A stretch of 64,000 bases of DNA. It comes from Sepioteuthis lessoniana (Eukaryota; Mollusca; Cephalopoda; Myopsida; Loliginidae). The translations under genes and the position numbers were made by a program. Under the pieces are notes generated by a model. It was not told where the DNA came from, did not search any database, and saw nothing but the letters and a program-made list of their open reading frames with translations. The DNA lies in NCBI GenBank assembly GCA_963585895.1, contig OY757904.1, forward strand, positions 91,549,757-91,613,756, read 5' to 3'. Shown here piece after piece: positions 22,861-34,158 of the stretch (its first letter is position 1; each line of letters begins with the position of its first letter).

Positions 22861-23044
22861 AAATACGCTTATATATATATATATATGTATATATATGTAT
22901 ATATATATATATATATATGTGCGTGTGTGTGTGTGTGCGTGTGTGTGTGTGTGTAAATGGGAAACTGACCGCAAGATAAAATCAAAAGCGTTAGACAGCT
23001 GTATCTCCTAATCGAATTTGGTTTATCCTAATATCTTGCAAAAT

Positions 23045-23081
<37 letters not shown>

Positions 23082-23102
23082 ATTTGTGCACGTATATATA
23101 TT

Positions 23103-23133
<31 letters not shown>

Positions 23134-23280
23134 ATGTGCGTTCACACACACACACACACACACATATATACAGATATAGATATAGATATAGATAAGGAAT
23201 CGTCTCCATTTGGTATACTTCATTTACTGCTGGGCATCCACAGACGCTGCTTTCTGTTTATATATATATATATATAAGGA
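22861..23280. repeat. Cluster of (AT)n and (GT)n/(CA)n microsatellites
   Basis: Runs of alternating AT followed by GT or CA occur at 22870-22955, 23045-23082, 23094-23165 and 23255-23276, with an (ATAGAT)-type run at 23170-23195. The open frames here are translations of these runs and are not genes. Confidence 0.9.
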
Positions 23281-23482
23281 GTATGCTAAATTCAAACGTG
23301 CTCTCCGGAACCAAAAAAATAGGCTCCTCAAAAAATAAATAATTTCTACGATTCTCATAGGCTAGATCAGGTCACGAGTTGAGTTTTCTCATACGTCCGC
23401 ACATTTGAACTTTAGTTGACCCGCAATAAAATCAACCCGCTCAAACTTAAAATATATCGTTTCGATCCAGTCAAATAGTATA

Positions 23483-23745
23483 AGTAGTAAAGTTGGCCAC
23501 CTTAGTCGAGGATGACGCGAAGGCTCCCTTTTCAATTGCTACTACACCGAGGTGTAGGGGAGGACGCTACTCCATCTCTGGATTGCTCCACTTTACCTTT
23601 ACCTTATAGTGCTGAATACTAAGCAAAGCGGAATCAAGTACCATTTTCTGAGTCTTTGGTTTGACTCGATCTGGGATTGAACCCCAATCTCCCGGACAAT
23701 TGGCGAACACTTTACTCATTAGGCCAATGGCTCGAACCCAATTTT
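23483..23745 (-). mobile_element. tRNA-derived SINE, family S2
   Basis: On the minus strand a tRNA-like head has an A-box-like 'tggcctaatgagt' and a B box 'ggttcaatccc' (near 23668-23690), followed by a body including 'gtaaagtggagcaatcc' and 'cctcccctacacctcggtg'. A homologous copy lies at 47643-47945 with a target duplication, so this is a mobile family. Edges here are approximate. Confidence 0.75.
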
Positions 23746-23874
23746 TTTTTTAGTTCAAACTGAGACGGCACACAGACGACACAGAGACGACACACATTGA
23801 AGAGAAAATCAGGCGCATTCAAATATACTATTACGCCAACAGTGGGCTTGAATGACAAATAGATTAAGTGACTT

Positions 23875-24691
23875 GTAGCAGAAAGAACTTGTTTAACACG
23901 TTAATTAATTTGACCGTTAGAGTCGACGCATATTTTCACCCAATCAGGATGACTTATCCTATTCAACCCGAACCATTTTTCCGGGCTGCACCAAATTGGG
24001 GAAAAGCCGCCAAACACTCTCTTCCTCAGAACTCTTTGAAAAGGACAGACGTCTTACTGTCCGCTCTCCTTTTAGCAGCAGCATCATGAAACCATGAGGA
24101 AGGCCATCTAATTTATGGACTTCTTGAGTCTATTTTTTAGACCAAGGGTTCCCTGTCGAATATGAATTAGATGAATTCAATACGCCACACATAGGAACAA
24201 CTTTAAGTCCCTCCAGCTTTGGTTATGTTGACCGCGACGCAAAATTCCGCTCCGACTGCCAGCCACTTCATCCCTGGACAACATTTTCTGGAGGCATTCA
24301 CGCTTCTCCCCCCAAATGACCAGGACCATGCATTCATGGGTGAATACATCATTCCTGTCCCTAACCAGCAAACACAACCTTTGCTACACCTATGGCGACC
24401 ATACGTCACTCATACATTCAACAATGCCTTAACCTAACGATGCACATTTCGTTCAGGCATTTAGCTGCTAAAATGCCTTCTCAACTTTATAACAAATTCC
24501 TTCCTTCCTTCCTTCCTTCCTTCCTTCCTTCCTTCCTTCCTTCCTTCCTTCGAGACTTACAGCATAAACATAAACTCTTTATTCCATGCTACCATTAAAA
24601 CCTTCATCATAAAAACCTTTCGATATCTTGTCTCTCTCTCTCTCTCCTTTATTTTCCTACAACATTTAGCGAGGAAATAACAATGTAAACA
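23875..24691 (+). repeat. LTR fossil D, related to solo LTR C
   Basis: From 23930 ('tttcacccaatcaggatgac') it aligns with 26230 onward in solo LTR C through 'gaatatgaattagat' and the Cys-poor pyrimidine stretches. The divergence between D and C is clearly larger than that between the two LTRs of element B, so D is older. Element B is inserted near its 3' end. A (TTCC)n array interrupts it at 24507-24552. Confidence 0.55.
24507..24552. repeat. (TTCC)n microsatellite
   Basis: About eleven uninterrupted 4-bp units inside LTR fossil D. Confidence 0.95.
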
Positions 24692-24696
24692 CATGT

Positions 24697-24914
24697 TGTA
24701 AAGTCTTTATATCTGAGGTAATGGATACTTGCTAGGTATGGACTATTACCAAGATGAATCGATTAGATGGATGGTGATTAAAGACAGAGGGAAAACGAAC
24801 ATCTGCTGCTATGCCTGGTACATTCCTTTATTGACCAAACCCCCCGGATGTGGTAGGGGCCGTAACCCCTGTGGCATCAGAGGTTATTTCCCTTTTGTTA
24901 GTTAGGATATTACA
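24697..24914 (-). repeat. 3' LTR of element B
   Basis: Minus-strand 3' LTR, 218 bp, TG..CA ends in both readings. See the matching LTR at 27373-27590. Confidence 0.9.
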
Positions 24915-25154
24915 ATGCTCTCTATTTTTTTTTTTTTTTTAATAATGATAACAACAATGACAGTGGTGGTAATAATTATCTGGTGAGGGAGTTCATTCAG
25001 TCTGTGAAGTGATTGGGATGATGGAACAGATGGCTCGGACTCTATGTCGGAGGAGATGTCTGTTAACCTGAATGAGAGAAAAGAAGATGATGATGGTTCA
25101 GACTATTGTGTACGGGTATGTTTATAATTATTATTATTTTTTTTTTTTTTTTTG

Positions 25155-26174
25155 TTAGTGGTCAAATCTTTTGAGTGGTCGTTTTGTTCTGCTTGAACAC
25201 CTGAGGTTTAGAGTTGTGTGTTGTGTTTGGTTATCTTTGTATACTGGTGGTGTTGTCGTATGTGTGTAGCTTTCATCTTCAGATGAGGGGTAATCCAGTA
25301 GGTTATGTGCAGCGTTTGTTGTTGGCTTAGGGATTTTTTTGAAGAAGCTGGAATTTCTTGTAGTTTGGCTACCTTTGTGTGTGGCGGTGATCATGGATCC
25401 CTTTTTCTTTATAATAGTCATTGGGTTAGGCTGGTAAGGTGTAAGAGCCTTTGAGGTGTTGTCGCTTTTTACAATGACTGTATCACCCACCCTGAGATCA
25501 TTGGGTTTCACGTACGCTTTTCTATCAGCGTATTGCTTTATTTTTCTCTTGGCTTCGGTGTCACGCTCCCTAATGCTGGGGTCTTTAGCAATGGGTGTGA
25601 TCAGGTGTGGCAGGCGGTTTTTTATGGTCCGGCCAAATAGGATTGTGGCTGGGGGTGCGCTGGTGGTGCAATGTGGTGTTGTCCGGTAGTCCTGCAGGAA
25701 TTTGAATAATTCCTGCTTCCAGCTTCGACCTTTATTTAAGGCAGCTTTAATAGACTTTTTTACAATGCGCATGAAGCGTTCTGTTTCCCCGTTGGCCTGG
25801 GGCCATAGGGGTGTTATTCTCCTGTGTCTGAATCCAGTGATGGAGGCATAGGTTTTGAATTTGTGGCTGTTGAATGGTGGGCCATTGTCCGTTTTGAGGG
25901 AGACTGGCACACCAAATTCGGCGAATATCTTATCTAGGCGGGGTATGACTGATGTTGTTGAGATGGAGTCCAGGATGTCGACGACAACATAGCGTGAGTA
26001 TTCGTCTGTGACAACGAGGAGGTACTTTCCATTTTGGAGGTGTCCAAAGTCAGCACTGACTTCTGCCCATGGGGCTGCTGGTAGTGGGGACATTTGCAGT
26101 GGCTCTCTTGTCGGTTTATGGGTACTGATCTGACAGGTGTGGCAGTTCTTGATGTTTTCTTCCACTAGAGGCTG
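25155..26174 (-). mobile_element. Element B integrase core (fossil)
   Basis: The frame shows the CHTC end of the zinc module, then the catalytic core of a Ty3/Gypsy integrase: 'SADFGHLQNGKYLLVVTDE', 'LKTDNGPPFNS' and 'NGETERFMRIVKKSIKAAL', i.e. the D, D, E triad context. A chromodomain-less, Ser/Thr-rich C-terminus follows. It resembles K02A2.6-type integrases. The N-terminal zinc module continues on the far side of solo LTR C. Confidence 0.85.
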
Positions 26175-27026
26175 TAGAGAAGAGGAAAATCTCGTATTTT
26201 GTTTTGGCGCGCAATTTAATTCAACACTGAATTTCACCCAATCAGGATGACATATCCTATTCAGCCCGGACCTTCATTTCCGGCTAGCAAAACGGGTGAG
26301 CGGCCAAACACACCCTCTTCAGCTTGAGACGGCGACCAGAACTGTCGTGTCTCTGGTCGTCCCTGCTTAGCGATGCTTTTTAGCTAAACAAGCCACCCAG
26401 TGTGGACATCTCACTGTGGCTTTAACACTAGTAGCAGCAACATGGACACTCAGCGAGGGAACCTTCTAATTTATGGATTCTTTGCGTCTAATATATTTTA
26501 GACCAAGAAATCCCAGTTAAATATGAATTAGATACGTTCAGCATGCCTTCCACAAGCACCACAAAAATTTACTATGTCGATCCGAGCGCCACTTCGCTCT
26601 CGACACACCTAGCTCTCATTTCACCTCTGGTCACATTAATGGAGATAACGCCTACTCTCCCCTATTACCAGACACACAAAACTACACGGTGACCTTGAAT
26701 ACTTCCCTCACACGTCCAACGACACGCTGCCATCTTAACATCTAGCTAAGCCATTTCGTCTCAAACATCCAACAAGCCTAAACACCACGAGTCTTGCAGC
26801 ACCAAGAACAAACCGCCTCAAAGCTGCAAATAAAGCATTTTCGCTGTTGTGTTACTAAAGAAAAGTCTCGTAATTCATTTCTAGTGCCTAAAATATATAG
26901 TGTTCGGGAAAATAACTAATTCCCTCAACAACCGCTATAGAACTTTCGTTGTTGTGTGTGTTAAAGAAAAGTTTCGCAATTCATTTGTGGTGCCCCAAAA
27001 ATATAGTGTTTTCCTAAACCGCCATA
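26175..27026 (+). repeat. Solo LTR C nested in element B
   Basis: An 852-bp block divides the integrase region of B. The hexamer aggctg occurs on both sides (26169-26174 and 27027-27032) and is a candidate target duplication. The 3' part contains a roughly 75-bp unit repeated twice (26880-26935 and 26955-27015 regions, 'gtttcgcaattcatttgtgg' type) and ends '..cctaaaccgccata', like the 5' LTR of element A. AATAAA occurs near 26827. No coding sequence is inside, so a solo LTR left by recombination fits best. Confidence 0.75.
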
Positions 27027-27032
27027 AGGCTG

Positions 27033-27250
27033 CATGTTTTTGAACCAGACCTTTTCTCGGAGGAGAGCCATGGTTTTCACAATGCCTTGGTGTCCAGCAT
27101 GTGCTATTTTGACAGCTCTGTTTTGTAGTGCTTCAGGTAGTACTATTCGGTGCCCTTTGAGGATGATGCTATCCTTGTGTGCAAGTGATAGTTCGGCACG
27201 ATTGGCGTGCAGAGTGTGGAATGTTGCTTTGTTTATGATTCGTGGTTAAA
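27033..27250 (-). mobile_element. Element B integrase zinc-binding module (fossil)
   Basis: Minus-strand translation gives 'ALQNRAVKIAHAGHQGIVKT' and 'LLREKVWF', the His-His part of the H2C2 integrase N-terminus. The Cys-Cys part lies across the nested LTR at about 26150. Confidence 0.75.
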
Positions 27251-27372
27251 TTCTGGGTAATGTGGTAAAGCGGCCATGTTAGTTTTTTTTTTTCGGCACG
27301 TGGGCAGGTTTGTTCTTTTCTTTTTTTTTGTTGTTGTTATTGGTGAGTAAACGACTCTTTCTTCGTCGCCAA

Positions 27373-27590
27373 TGCAAAGTCTTTATATCTGAGGTAATGG
27401 ATACTTGCTAGGTATGGACTATTACCAAGATGAATCGATAAGATGGATGGTGATTAAAGACAGAGGGGAAACGAACATCTGCTGCTATGCCTGGTACATT
27501 CCTTTATTGACCAAACCCACCGGATGTGGTAGGGGCCGTAACCCCTGTGGCATCAGAGGTTATTTCCCTTTTGTTAGTTAGGATATTACA
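27373..27590 (-). repeat. 5' LTR of element B
   Basis: 218 bp, followed in minus sense by the PBS-like TTGGCGACGAAG at 27361-27372 and bordered by the catgt duplication. Confidence 0.9.
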
Positions 27591-27595
27591 CATGT

Positions 27596-28929
27596 AACCA
27601 TATATTTCTTCGCAAAAGACTTATATATACCAGATCTCACACATACCCATGTATGTTGTGGGGTCAGGCAGAGGTTAGGGCTGTGTTGCCATTTGATATC
27701 TGACTCCATTCTGAAGTTATTCTATTTTACCCCATGTTGACTTGTTCATGTAACTCCTAGAACAAGAAAGGCCCAAAAAGAATTATACGAAAGAAGACAG
27801 CAACAGATTGAAGACGAAGCCATTTTGTTTTATTTTCCTTTATTTCCTGGGTTCAACAACCATTCAATGGACAAGGAAAATTTCCCTGAATACAACTGAA
27901 ATGGTTGAATCCCCCAGTCAAGGTGTCTATAAATACGATAATCGTTTCTTGGTATATGCATGTCCTCATTTGGTATTTTAAAGCTTTAATATGGTGTTAA
28001 TCGCTTTTGGGAGTTTGTCCAAGTTCAGTGTTTTAGTTTGTAGTTTGATAGGTCCATTTCGTAGCCTTTTATATTTCGGCATACTGTTAACTGAGAGGGC
28101 TGCTACTAGTGAAAGGACTAGCCAACGCGTCATCCAAAGACGAATGCATGGTGTCTTCCACTAGTTAGCAAGGTGTTGTAACTTCACCAGTCATTGCTTG
28201 AAAGAGAATGAGCCTCCTCCTTTTGTCGGGAGGTCTCTTTTTCCTTTACGCATGCGTCGTCCCTTTTTCCTATCAGAGATCTCTGGGAGTTTCTGCATAT
28301 TTAATAATTTTCTTTGTTTAATTCAATTTAATTTTTTTTTAAATTTATTTATTCATTCCCTACAATGTAAGTACAAGTTGACTTCTCTCTTTCTCCTTTT
28401 TATTCCTGACTAAAAATATTCTTGTTTTTACACACACACACATCTATACATAGCAAAATTTATGAATATTACTGCCTTTGTATTTTATTTTTATTTGTCC
28501 AGTTGTGATAAAGTAAAAAATTGTTTGCTTTTTTAACATTCTTGTTTTTGGCACTTTTCTTTCATCTATGTTGTTCATACAAACTGTATTTTATATTGTG
28601 GAACTGGTACTCAGAGTTACATCTTAGGGAAATACTCATTCCTCCACAAACGTCTCTGAAGATCAAAATTGAGGAGAGGACAAAGTTATGCCACGAGGAT
28701 AGAACGACTCCGTATGTGTATTCTGCCTTCCGTAAGAATATACTAGAATTTAAGACGTAGATTGAGATCTGTGGGAACAGATTGGAGCTATCCCTCCCTT
28801 CTGGTACAGAAATTGGTTGGGTGACTCTATTAATCTGTACAGGGAACTAGGTGAGCTGGATTCTTCCTTGCTTACACCAAATGACAGTTCATACAGCTAA
28901 AAAAGGGATAAATTAAAATCAACAGCAAT
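27596..28929. other. No gene recognised
   Basis: AT-rich DNA with short chance frames. The frame at 28521-28760 is hydrophobic at its start and has no known domain; no splice context supports it. Confidence 0.4.
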
Positions 28930-29260
28930 TACAGAACACTTCTGCCAGAAATAACTCTATAAAAATGTATTTTATTTTGGCTGGGATTGCTGGGTATCTT
29001 GTTAATATGTTTATGTCTTCCTTGATTATGCCCAGGATTCCCACTAATATCTACACAGTGGCAGTTTTAAAGAGTCAAATTTTCTAAATTTCTTTTTCTA
29101 GGTCTTTGTATTTATTTATTTTATTATATTCTTTGACTGATATATTATTATCTGTTAGCACTGACATATAAATGAGTAGGCAGGTTTTTATTTTACAGTC
29201 CTTAAGCACTATATCTGGGCTATGGTACTTTTTTTAGGTTTTAAAATGGAACGGCCAACA
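28930..29260 (-). mobile_element. LINE tail fragment, same family as 1-725
   Basis: The minus strand translates as 'PDIVLKDCKIKTCLLIYMSV', then 'NNISVKEYNKINKYKDLEKEI', a hallmark tail of this LINE. It is decayed. Together with 31030-31930 it may be one LINE copy split by later insertions. Confidence 0.65.
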
Positions 29261-30124
29261 TATGAAAAATTAACAAAAGAATTTCTATGCTTTTCCCTTT
29301 CTTAGTACAATTTTACATAAATTACTTAAAGTCGAATGTTTTTATAGTAGTTGAATTACCACTCCCTTGCTAAGAAATTATCTTGTAGTAAGCCATATTT
29401 AGTTAGGGAGAGAGAGGGAAATCAAGCAAAAAAAAAAGAGAAAGCAAAGGGGAAGGGAGAGCTAATACTTATGTTATCTGAAAAGAGAGATGAGTCTATA
29501 TTTCTTAATAACAAAACAAAAGTTTCCCTCAAAAGTAATTTATTTCAAAGGAAATAAAGAATACACACTTTTGACATTGATACACATCCACATTGCATAT
29601 TTTTCCTTATGCATGTTGAAAAACTTTCAACTTAGGTAACAAAAAAGAAATTTACATTCAAACAATGACAATATTTGTACATAACAAATAAAAAAGTGGA
29701 AGTGAATAAAAGTACGACAGACTTACAAGAACCAGCACCATTAACCTTTTACAGTTTTATACTCTTAGCAAATAATGATAAAATACCATTCCTTGGTATT
29801 TTATCTCAAAGTTCTTTTCTTTAAGCTAATTTTCTGCAACGCTTCCTTCATATGTAGAAATAACTTTGGGAATCTTCAGCCCCCTGTCTTGAGTTGACTT
29901 GTTGAAAGAGGCCCACTATTTCTTGTTTATTTCTTGTGGTGAAACCACTGCTTCTTCCTGTTTGAGCTGAGATGAAATTCTTTCTCATTCTCAAAGATGC
30001 ACTTTTAGTTGAAGTCTACGGAAGATTATTATCAAATTTATCCTACAGACCTTAGACTCAACCTTTTACAGATAAGGAAAAGCAAACCAAACCACCATGA
30101 GCCAACAGTAGGCTCATGTTATAT
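29261..30124. other. Unassigned segment between LINE pieces
   Basis: AT-rich; no gene or clear repeat seen. A purine-rich stretch lies at 29405-29460. Confidence 0.35.
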
Positions 30125-30810
30125 TGTCATCTACAGCATCATAACGACACAATAATAAAGACAGACGCAGGAAGACTTCTTTAACAAAATATATACCTCT
30201 CACTTTATTGCAAGGGTTCAAAAAGGGTTACTCAAGGTTTGCGTGTGAGAAGGAGCTGGAGACCGAACAGAAACTGCAATATTTTGATCCCATTGTTATG
30301 ACCGTCAACGTTGTGTCTTTCTCGTTCTCCTGATGCTCAACCGGAGGTCCAGAGGCCACTCTGCTGGGTGATGGCTTTCTTTACAACATCTTATCAGTAT
30401 CTTCTCTGGACCTCAACTCATCAGGGCCCAAAGGCCCCTTCGGCCTGATGTGGCTTTCCCTACCACATCTTGTCTTTCTCCTTCTCCAACTGTCTGCAAC
30501 TCAACTGGCACTTGACTTCTGTCTTGACTGAGCTATATAATAGTTCAACGCCCACTCGATCGCCCACTTGATCTTTGAAATCGCATGTTTAATCGTCATC
30601 AAGCGGAAATAACTGTCATGCAGTTCAGAGGTCACTCTCTTCCGGTGCATCAGTCTATGAGTGTATCATGGGCTTTACCTTGTCCCATTTCATCAGCCAA
30701 TTTCCGCCCACGCGATTTCCTCTCATAACTGCCATTAGAATGTGTCACTTCCTTCCGGTGCATCACCTTGGAATGGCATTTTTGCTCGGGCCAAAGGTCA
30801 AAATATAACA
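30125..30810 (-). repeat. Solo-LTR-like repeat E, copy 2
   Basis: Homologous to 3925-4400. Shared features in minus sense are AATAAA followed by 'gtgagaggtatat' (near 30190-30205), 'ggtctccagctcc' (30250-30265), TATATA near 30535 and a TGTTATATTTTGACC end at 30796-30810. The left partner of the short inverted repeat is tgcaatattttgatccc at 30275-30291. This copy is about 200 bp longer between the inverted ends than copy 1, owing to duplicated 'tttctttacaacatctt..ctctgg' and 'gatgtggctttccctacc' segments. Confidence 0.5.
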
Positions 30811-31029
30811 CTCATTATTCAAACAAGTTCAAACCTCCAAAAGGGGAAAAACAGGCTTAGAGCCTAAGCAGCTTATAGGCCTTTAGTCTAAGCAACCAGC
30901 CTTGAGCCAAACTGCCTAAAGAACAAAAAGTAAAAGACAAAGAGAAGAGGCCTCAGCCTCTAGACAGCTCTTTTAAATAGCAGCTTGGGCTATAACAGTA
31001 CATGTTCAAAATAAACCAATTGTATTTGA

Positions 31030-31930
31030 GTAGACATTAACAAATTTATAAATTCCAACACTTTATTTCTCTATCAGTTTGGAAAGCAAAATTCTAGAGA
31101 ATAGTAGCTTCTGTGGCTTTTGTTATAATAGTTACTTTTCTTTTTATATCTATTTCTTTTAGTGTGAAGTCAAATCATTTAGTAGATTTAATGCTTTCTT
31201 TGCTAATTGAATATTTTTTCTTCTTGTGTGTTTACTAACTGTAGCATTCAATCTGTTACAATGTCTAAGTATTTTTTAAATCTTTTAGTGGTTGTTTTTC
31301 AGGTCAATTCTAGTTTGATTAAATCTCTTCCACTATTTTCTCTCTATTGATGTAAAGAATAAATTAGCTCTTGGATGATGCATCCTGTGACAGGTTATTA
31401 GTTTCCTAACTTAGTATCTATTTTCTTTTATTTCAGCAAACATCCTGTTTTTTATATTAAAACAGTATAGCTAGGGTGTTAATAGCTACAACTTTATTTT
31501 TGGGATTCAATCCTCTTCTTCATATAGTTATTATTCTCCTATAGATTTGTTTTCTCATTTTTTCTTTATTTATAGTATGAGACATCAATTCCTAAATATT
31601 TATAGGTTTTAGTGTGTTCAAACCCAGTAATTTATAGGTTTATATATGGAGTGATATTTACTTTAGGAGTGAGATATTCCTAAATGTGACTTTTGCACAT
31701 TTTTCCAGACTAAATTGCATCCCTATGTTATTACTATATCTTTTTACAATGCTTAGTAGACCGTCTAAATAATCATTTTTTGCATATATCTTTAAATCAT
31801 CCATGTAGAACAGGTGCTTTATTCTTTAGTCGTAGTTTTATATCTGTAGTCTGTATTTTTAAGTTATATATTTTTATTATTTTACTCATTTGAGAGTTTT
31901 TTCAAGTCTTCCACTGTCTGAGATCTTAGA
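31030..31930 (-). mobile_element. LINE reverse-transcriptase fragment, decayed
   Basis: Minus-strand translation shows '..YMDDLKIYAK'-like remains near 31780-31815, 'EYLTPKVNITPYINL' near 31620-31680, and 'TYKYLGI' with 'RKNEKTNL' near 31530-31610. These are the RT catalytic and thumb regions of the LINE family whose tails occur at 1-725, 2440-2740 and 28930-29260. Many stops are present. Confidence 0.55.
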
Positions 31931-33238
31931 ACACCGGAGAGTGTGAAAGAAAAAGAGGAATTTGTTGTTGAAAGTGGGAAATAAATAGGTTTCCTAGTAA
32001 CGTGACCGGCTCAAAATGCAAAATTTATATTTGTGAGGGACAAGTTCCTTTGGGATTCAAATGTGCAGATATAGTGGAAAACACAGGCATGTGACTATCC
32101 TGTCTAATCGGGTTCTCAAAACTACTTATTTCATTTTGGCGCTTGACCGTTTTTGTTTCAGGAACAAGTTTTTTTACAAGTGAGTTTTGGATCTTATTTT
32201 TCTAGAATTTTCCACTGTGTGCTCTTTGCTGATTGGTCTAAAAATATAGGAGTATAAATCCTATGAGCTTTTAAAAGAGTGTAAAAAAGGGTTAATATTG
32301 AAATGAACGGACTATTCTAAAACATAAAAAAGGAAAGGAGGTACAAGTAGAGATTATATATTTCACTTCAATTCTATTATCAGTTATATACTATCATAAA
32401 AAACAAGTACTTTGAAAATCTCTTTAAATGTCTCTTAGATCCACTTTGTGTTAATAAAAAATATGAGATAAAATTTGATCTATATGAACTTAATGAACTT
32501 TGTATTGATAAAAATATGAGATAAAATTTGATCAATATTGACTTAATGAAGTTTTGAGAAGAGACAAAATAAGAAGGATGTCATTTCTATTATGGAAATA
32601 TAAACTGATGATGATATTAATCAAATTAAAAATTATTGATTGTATATTTAGTGAACATTAAAGAGAAAATCGATTTTGCTGTTATATAAATGTTAAAATA
32701 ATCAGAGAAAAATACAAAGAAATAGGTGTCTTTGATTTGACTTAATGAAGTAATTTATTTTATTGATATTCAAAACAACATCCTTTGCATTATGTTTATT
32801 TGCTTCTATTGATTCAGCTTAGTGGTTTGATCACCTTAGAATGAATTAAAACTAATTAATGGCTATCACAAATGACAAAATGCATTAATATTTCTGATAG
32901 GAACTATACTAGTTATAATCATATCAATTCTACAACCAGGATGTGACTTGACAATAAGATTAATGGTTGCCAAAGTAAGTACAGAATAATTGAATTAGAA
33001 TTATGACATGAAGTAGAGAAGTAATTTTAAATATAGTTATGAAAATTGGTTTATATCATAATCTTTATAGTCAAACAGGCTTTCAGTGCAAATTCCAGTA
33101 AAATGTTTTGTACTAACCTTCTGTCTCGTAATCTTTCTCGTTAAACAACGTACATAATTCTATACAATATTCCTAATAAGTCAAATGACGTAATCTAAAC
33201 ATCAAACGCTGATTTGCCAGTTAAGCGGCTAACTTTTT
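31931..33238. other. No gene recognised
   Basis: AT-rich. A near-duplicate phrase 'atatgagataaaatttgatc' occurs at 32461 and 32513, a short local tandem duplication of about 52 bp. Confidence 0.4.
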
Positions 33239-33326
33239 CTTACTATACATATTTTCCCGTAGGTTTTTGTATTTCACATTTCTAATCATCCATCGTTAAC
33301 TTAAAATTATTAATATCACCCCTCAT

Positions 33327-33372
33327 GGTCCTGATGATGGTTCAGTAGAACCGAAACGCTATAGTGTTGACC
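33327..33372 (+). ncRNA. Hammerhead ribozyme in the PLE terminal repeat
   Basis: All core elements are present in order. Stem I 5' arm GGTC is at 33327-33330, catalytic CTGATGA at 33331-33337, stem II GGTTC/GAACC at 33339-33343 and 33348-33352 with an AGTA loop, and GAAA at 33353-33356. A short stem III CGC/GTG encloses TATA (33357-33366). The cleavage dinucleotide TT is at 33367-33368, and the stem I 3' arm GACC is at 33369-33372. One unpaired U (33338) precedes stem II. Hammerheads are known in PLE terminal repeats, where they process element RNA. Cleavage would fall after 33368. Confidence 0.85.
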
Positions 33373-33510
33373 CGTTAATAAATCGTTCCTTCCACTTGGA
33401 TCGTTGTTATCAGTTTTTCTACATATTGTCAGATTACAATCCTTTATTTACTCTTCATTCTGTCCAACTGACCTACAAGATTCAAATCCATTCTTCCACC
33501 GTGATTCCCT

Positions 33511-34158
33511 ATGGATGACATCAAAATGATTCGCAGATACAAGGATCTACTTATCACAGCCCACTCTTTCAAAAATAGGAGAACTTTTATAACTAACTGT
33601 ATAAAAGAAAAGGTTATTCCTACCAGTATATCCAGCGTTCTTCGTCCATCCAAACATATTTTCCCTAATTACATTTGCTCATACCTTGTATCCTCTGTCC
33701 ATGAATTGAAATTTTCTGAGATAAATACTTTCGAAAAAGCTAAACTTTTAGGACTAGAACTTCGTCGGAAACATGGAATGTCCCATAACACGGCCAATCA
33801 ACTTAGATCTGAGATATCCAGGATAAACAATAACCATATCTCTAAACTCAGATCTAAATTCATATCCTTATGCAACAATAGTCGTTGGAAAAAATTGGGC
33901 AGGGCTGATCTCGTCAACAACATCTCCAGCATTAATCTCAGCCCAACTGAAACCGAAGCCCTTAGTTTCGGACTAAAATTTGCCACAGGCATTAAAAACT
34001 ATGATATGGGAAAAATAATCAACACTAACTACAAGCACCATGACTCTGACTTCGACAAGGGATTTTTACAAGGTATTATCGCCGCTTCCACTAATTGCCA
34101 TTCTGATGAACCTACCCTACCCAAAAGATACATAACTGCCTTAAAATCTCTCTTCTAA
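33511..34158 (+). pseudogene. PLE ORF, N-terminal region
   Basis: A 215-residue frame, basic and Asn/Ser-rich, ends just before the RT entry motif, which is in a different frame from about 34160. Residues such as 'LGLELRRKHG' and 'LSPTETEALSFGLKFA' match the leader region preceding RT in Neptune/Penelope-type proteins. The frame change means the protein is not made whole. Confidence 0.75.

Larger units (their letters stand above)
24697..27590 (-). mobile_element. Gypsy-type LTR element B, internally deleted, with target duplication
   Basis: Two 218-bp LTRs (24697-24914 and 27373-27590) differ at about four positions, roughly 98% identical. Each runs TG..CA and the pair is flanked by the exact 5-bp duplication catgt (24692-24696 and 27591-27595). 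In minus sense a PBS-like TTGGCGACGAAG follows the LTR at 27372, and a purine-rich run precedes the other LTR at 24915-24945. Only the integrase part of pol remains inside; gag, protease and RT are absent. A solo LTR of a different family (C) sits within the integrase region. The near-identical LTRs imply a recent insertion of an already defective element. Confidence 0.9.

Noticed and set aside
22759-23277. Open frames of alternating Tyr-Ile and Cys-Val residues
   Set aside because: They are translations of AT and GT microsatellites.
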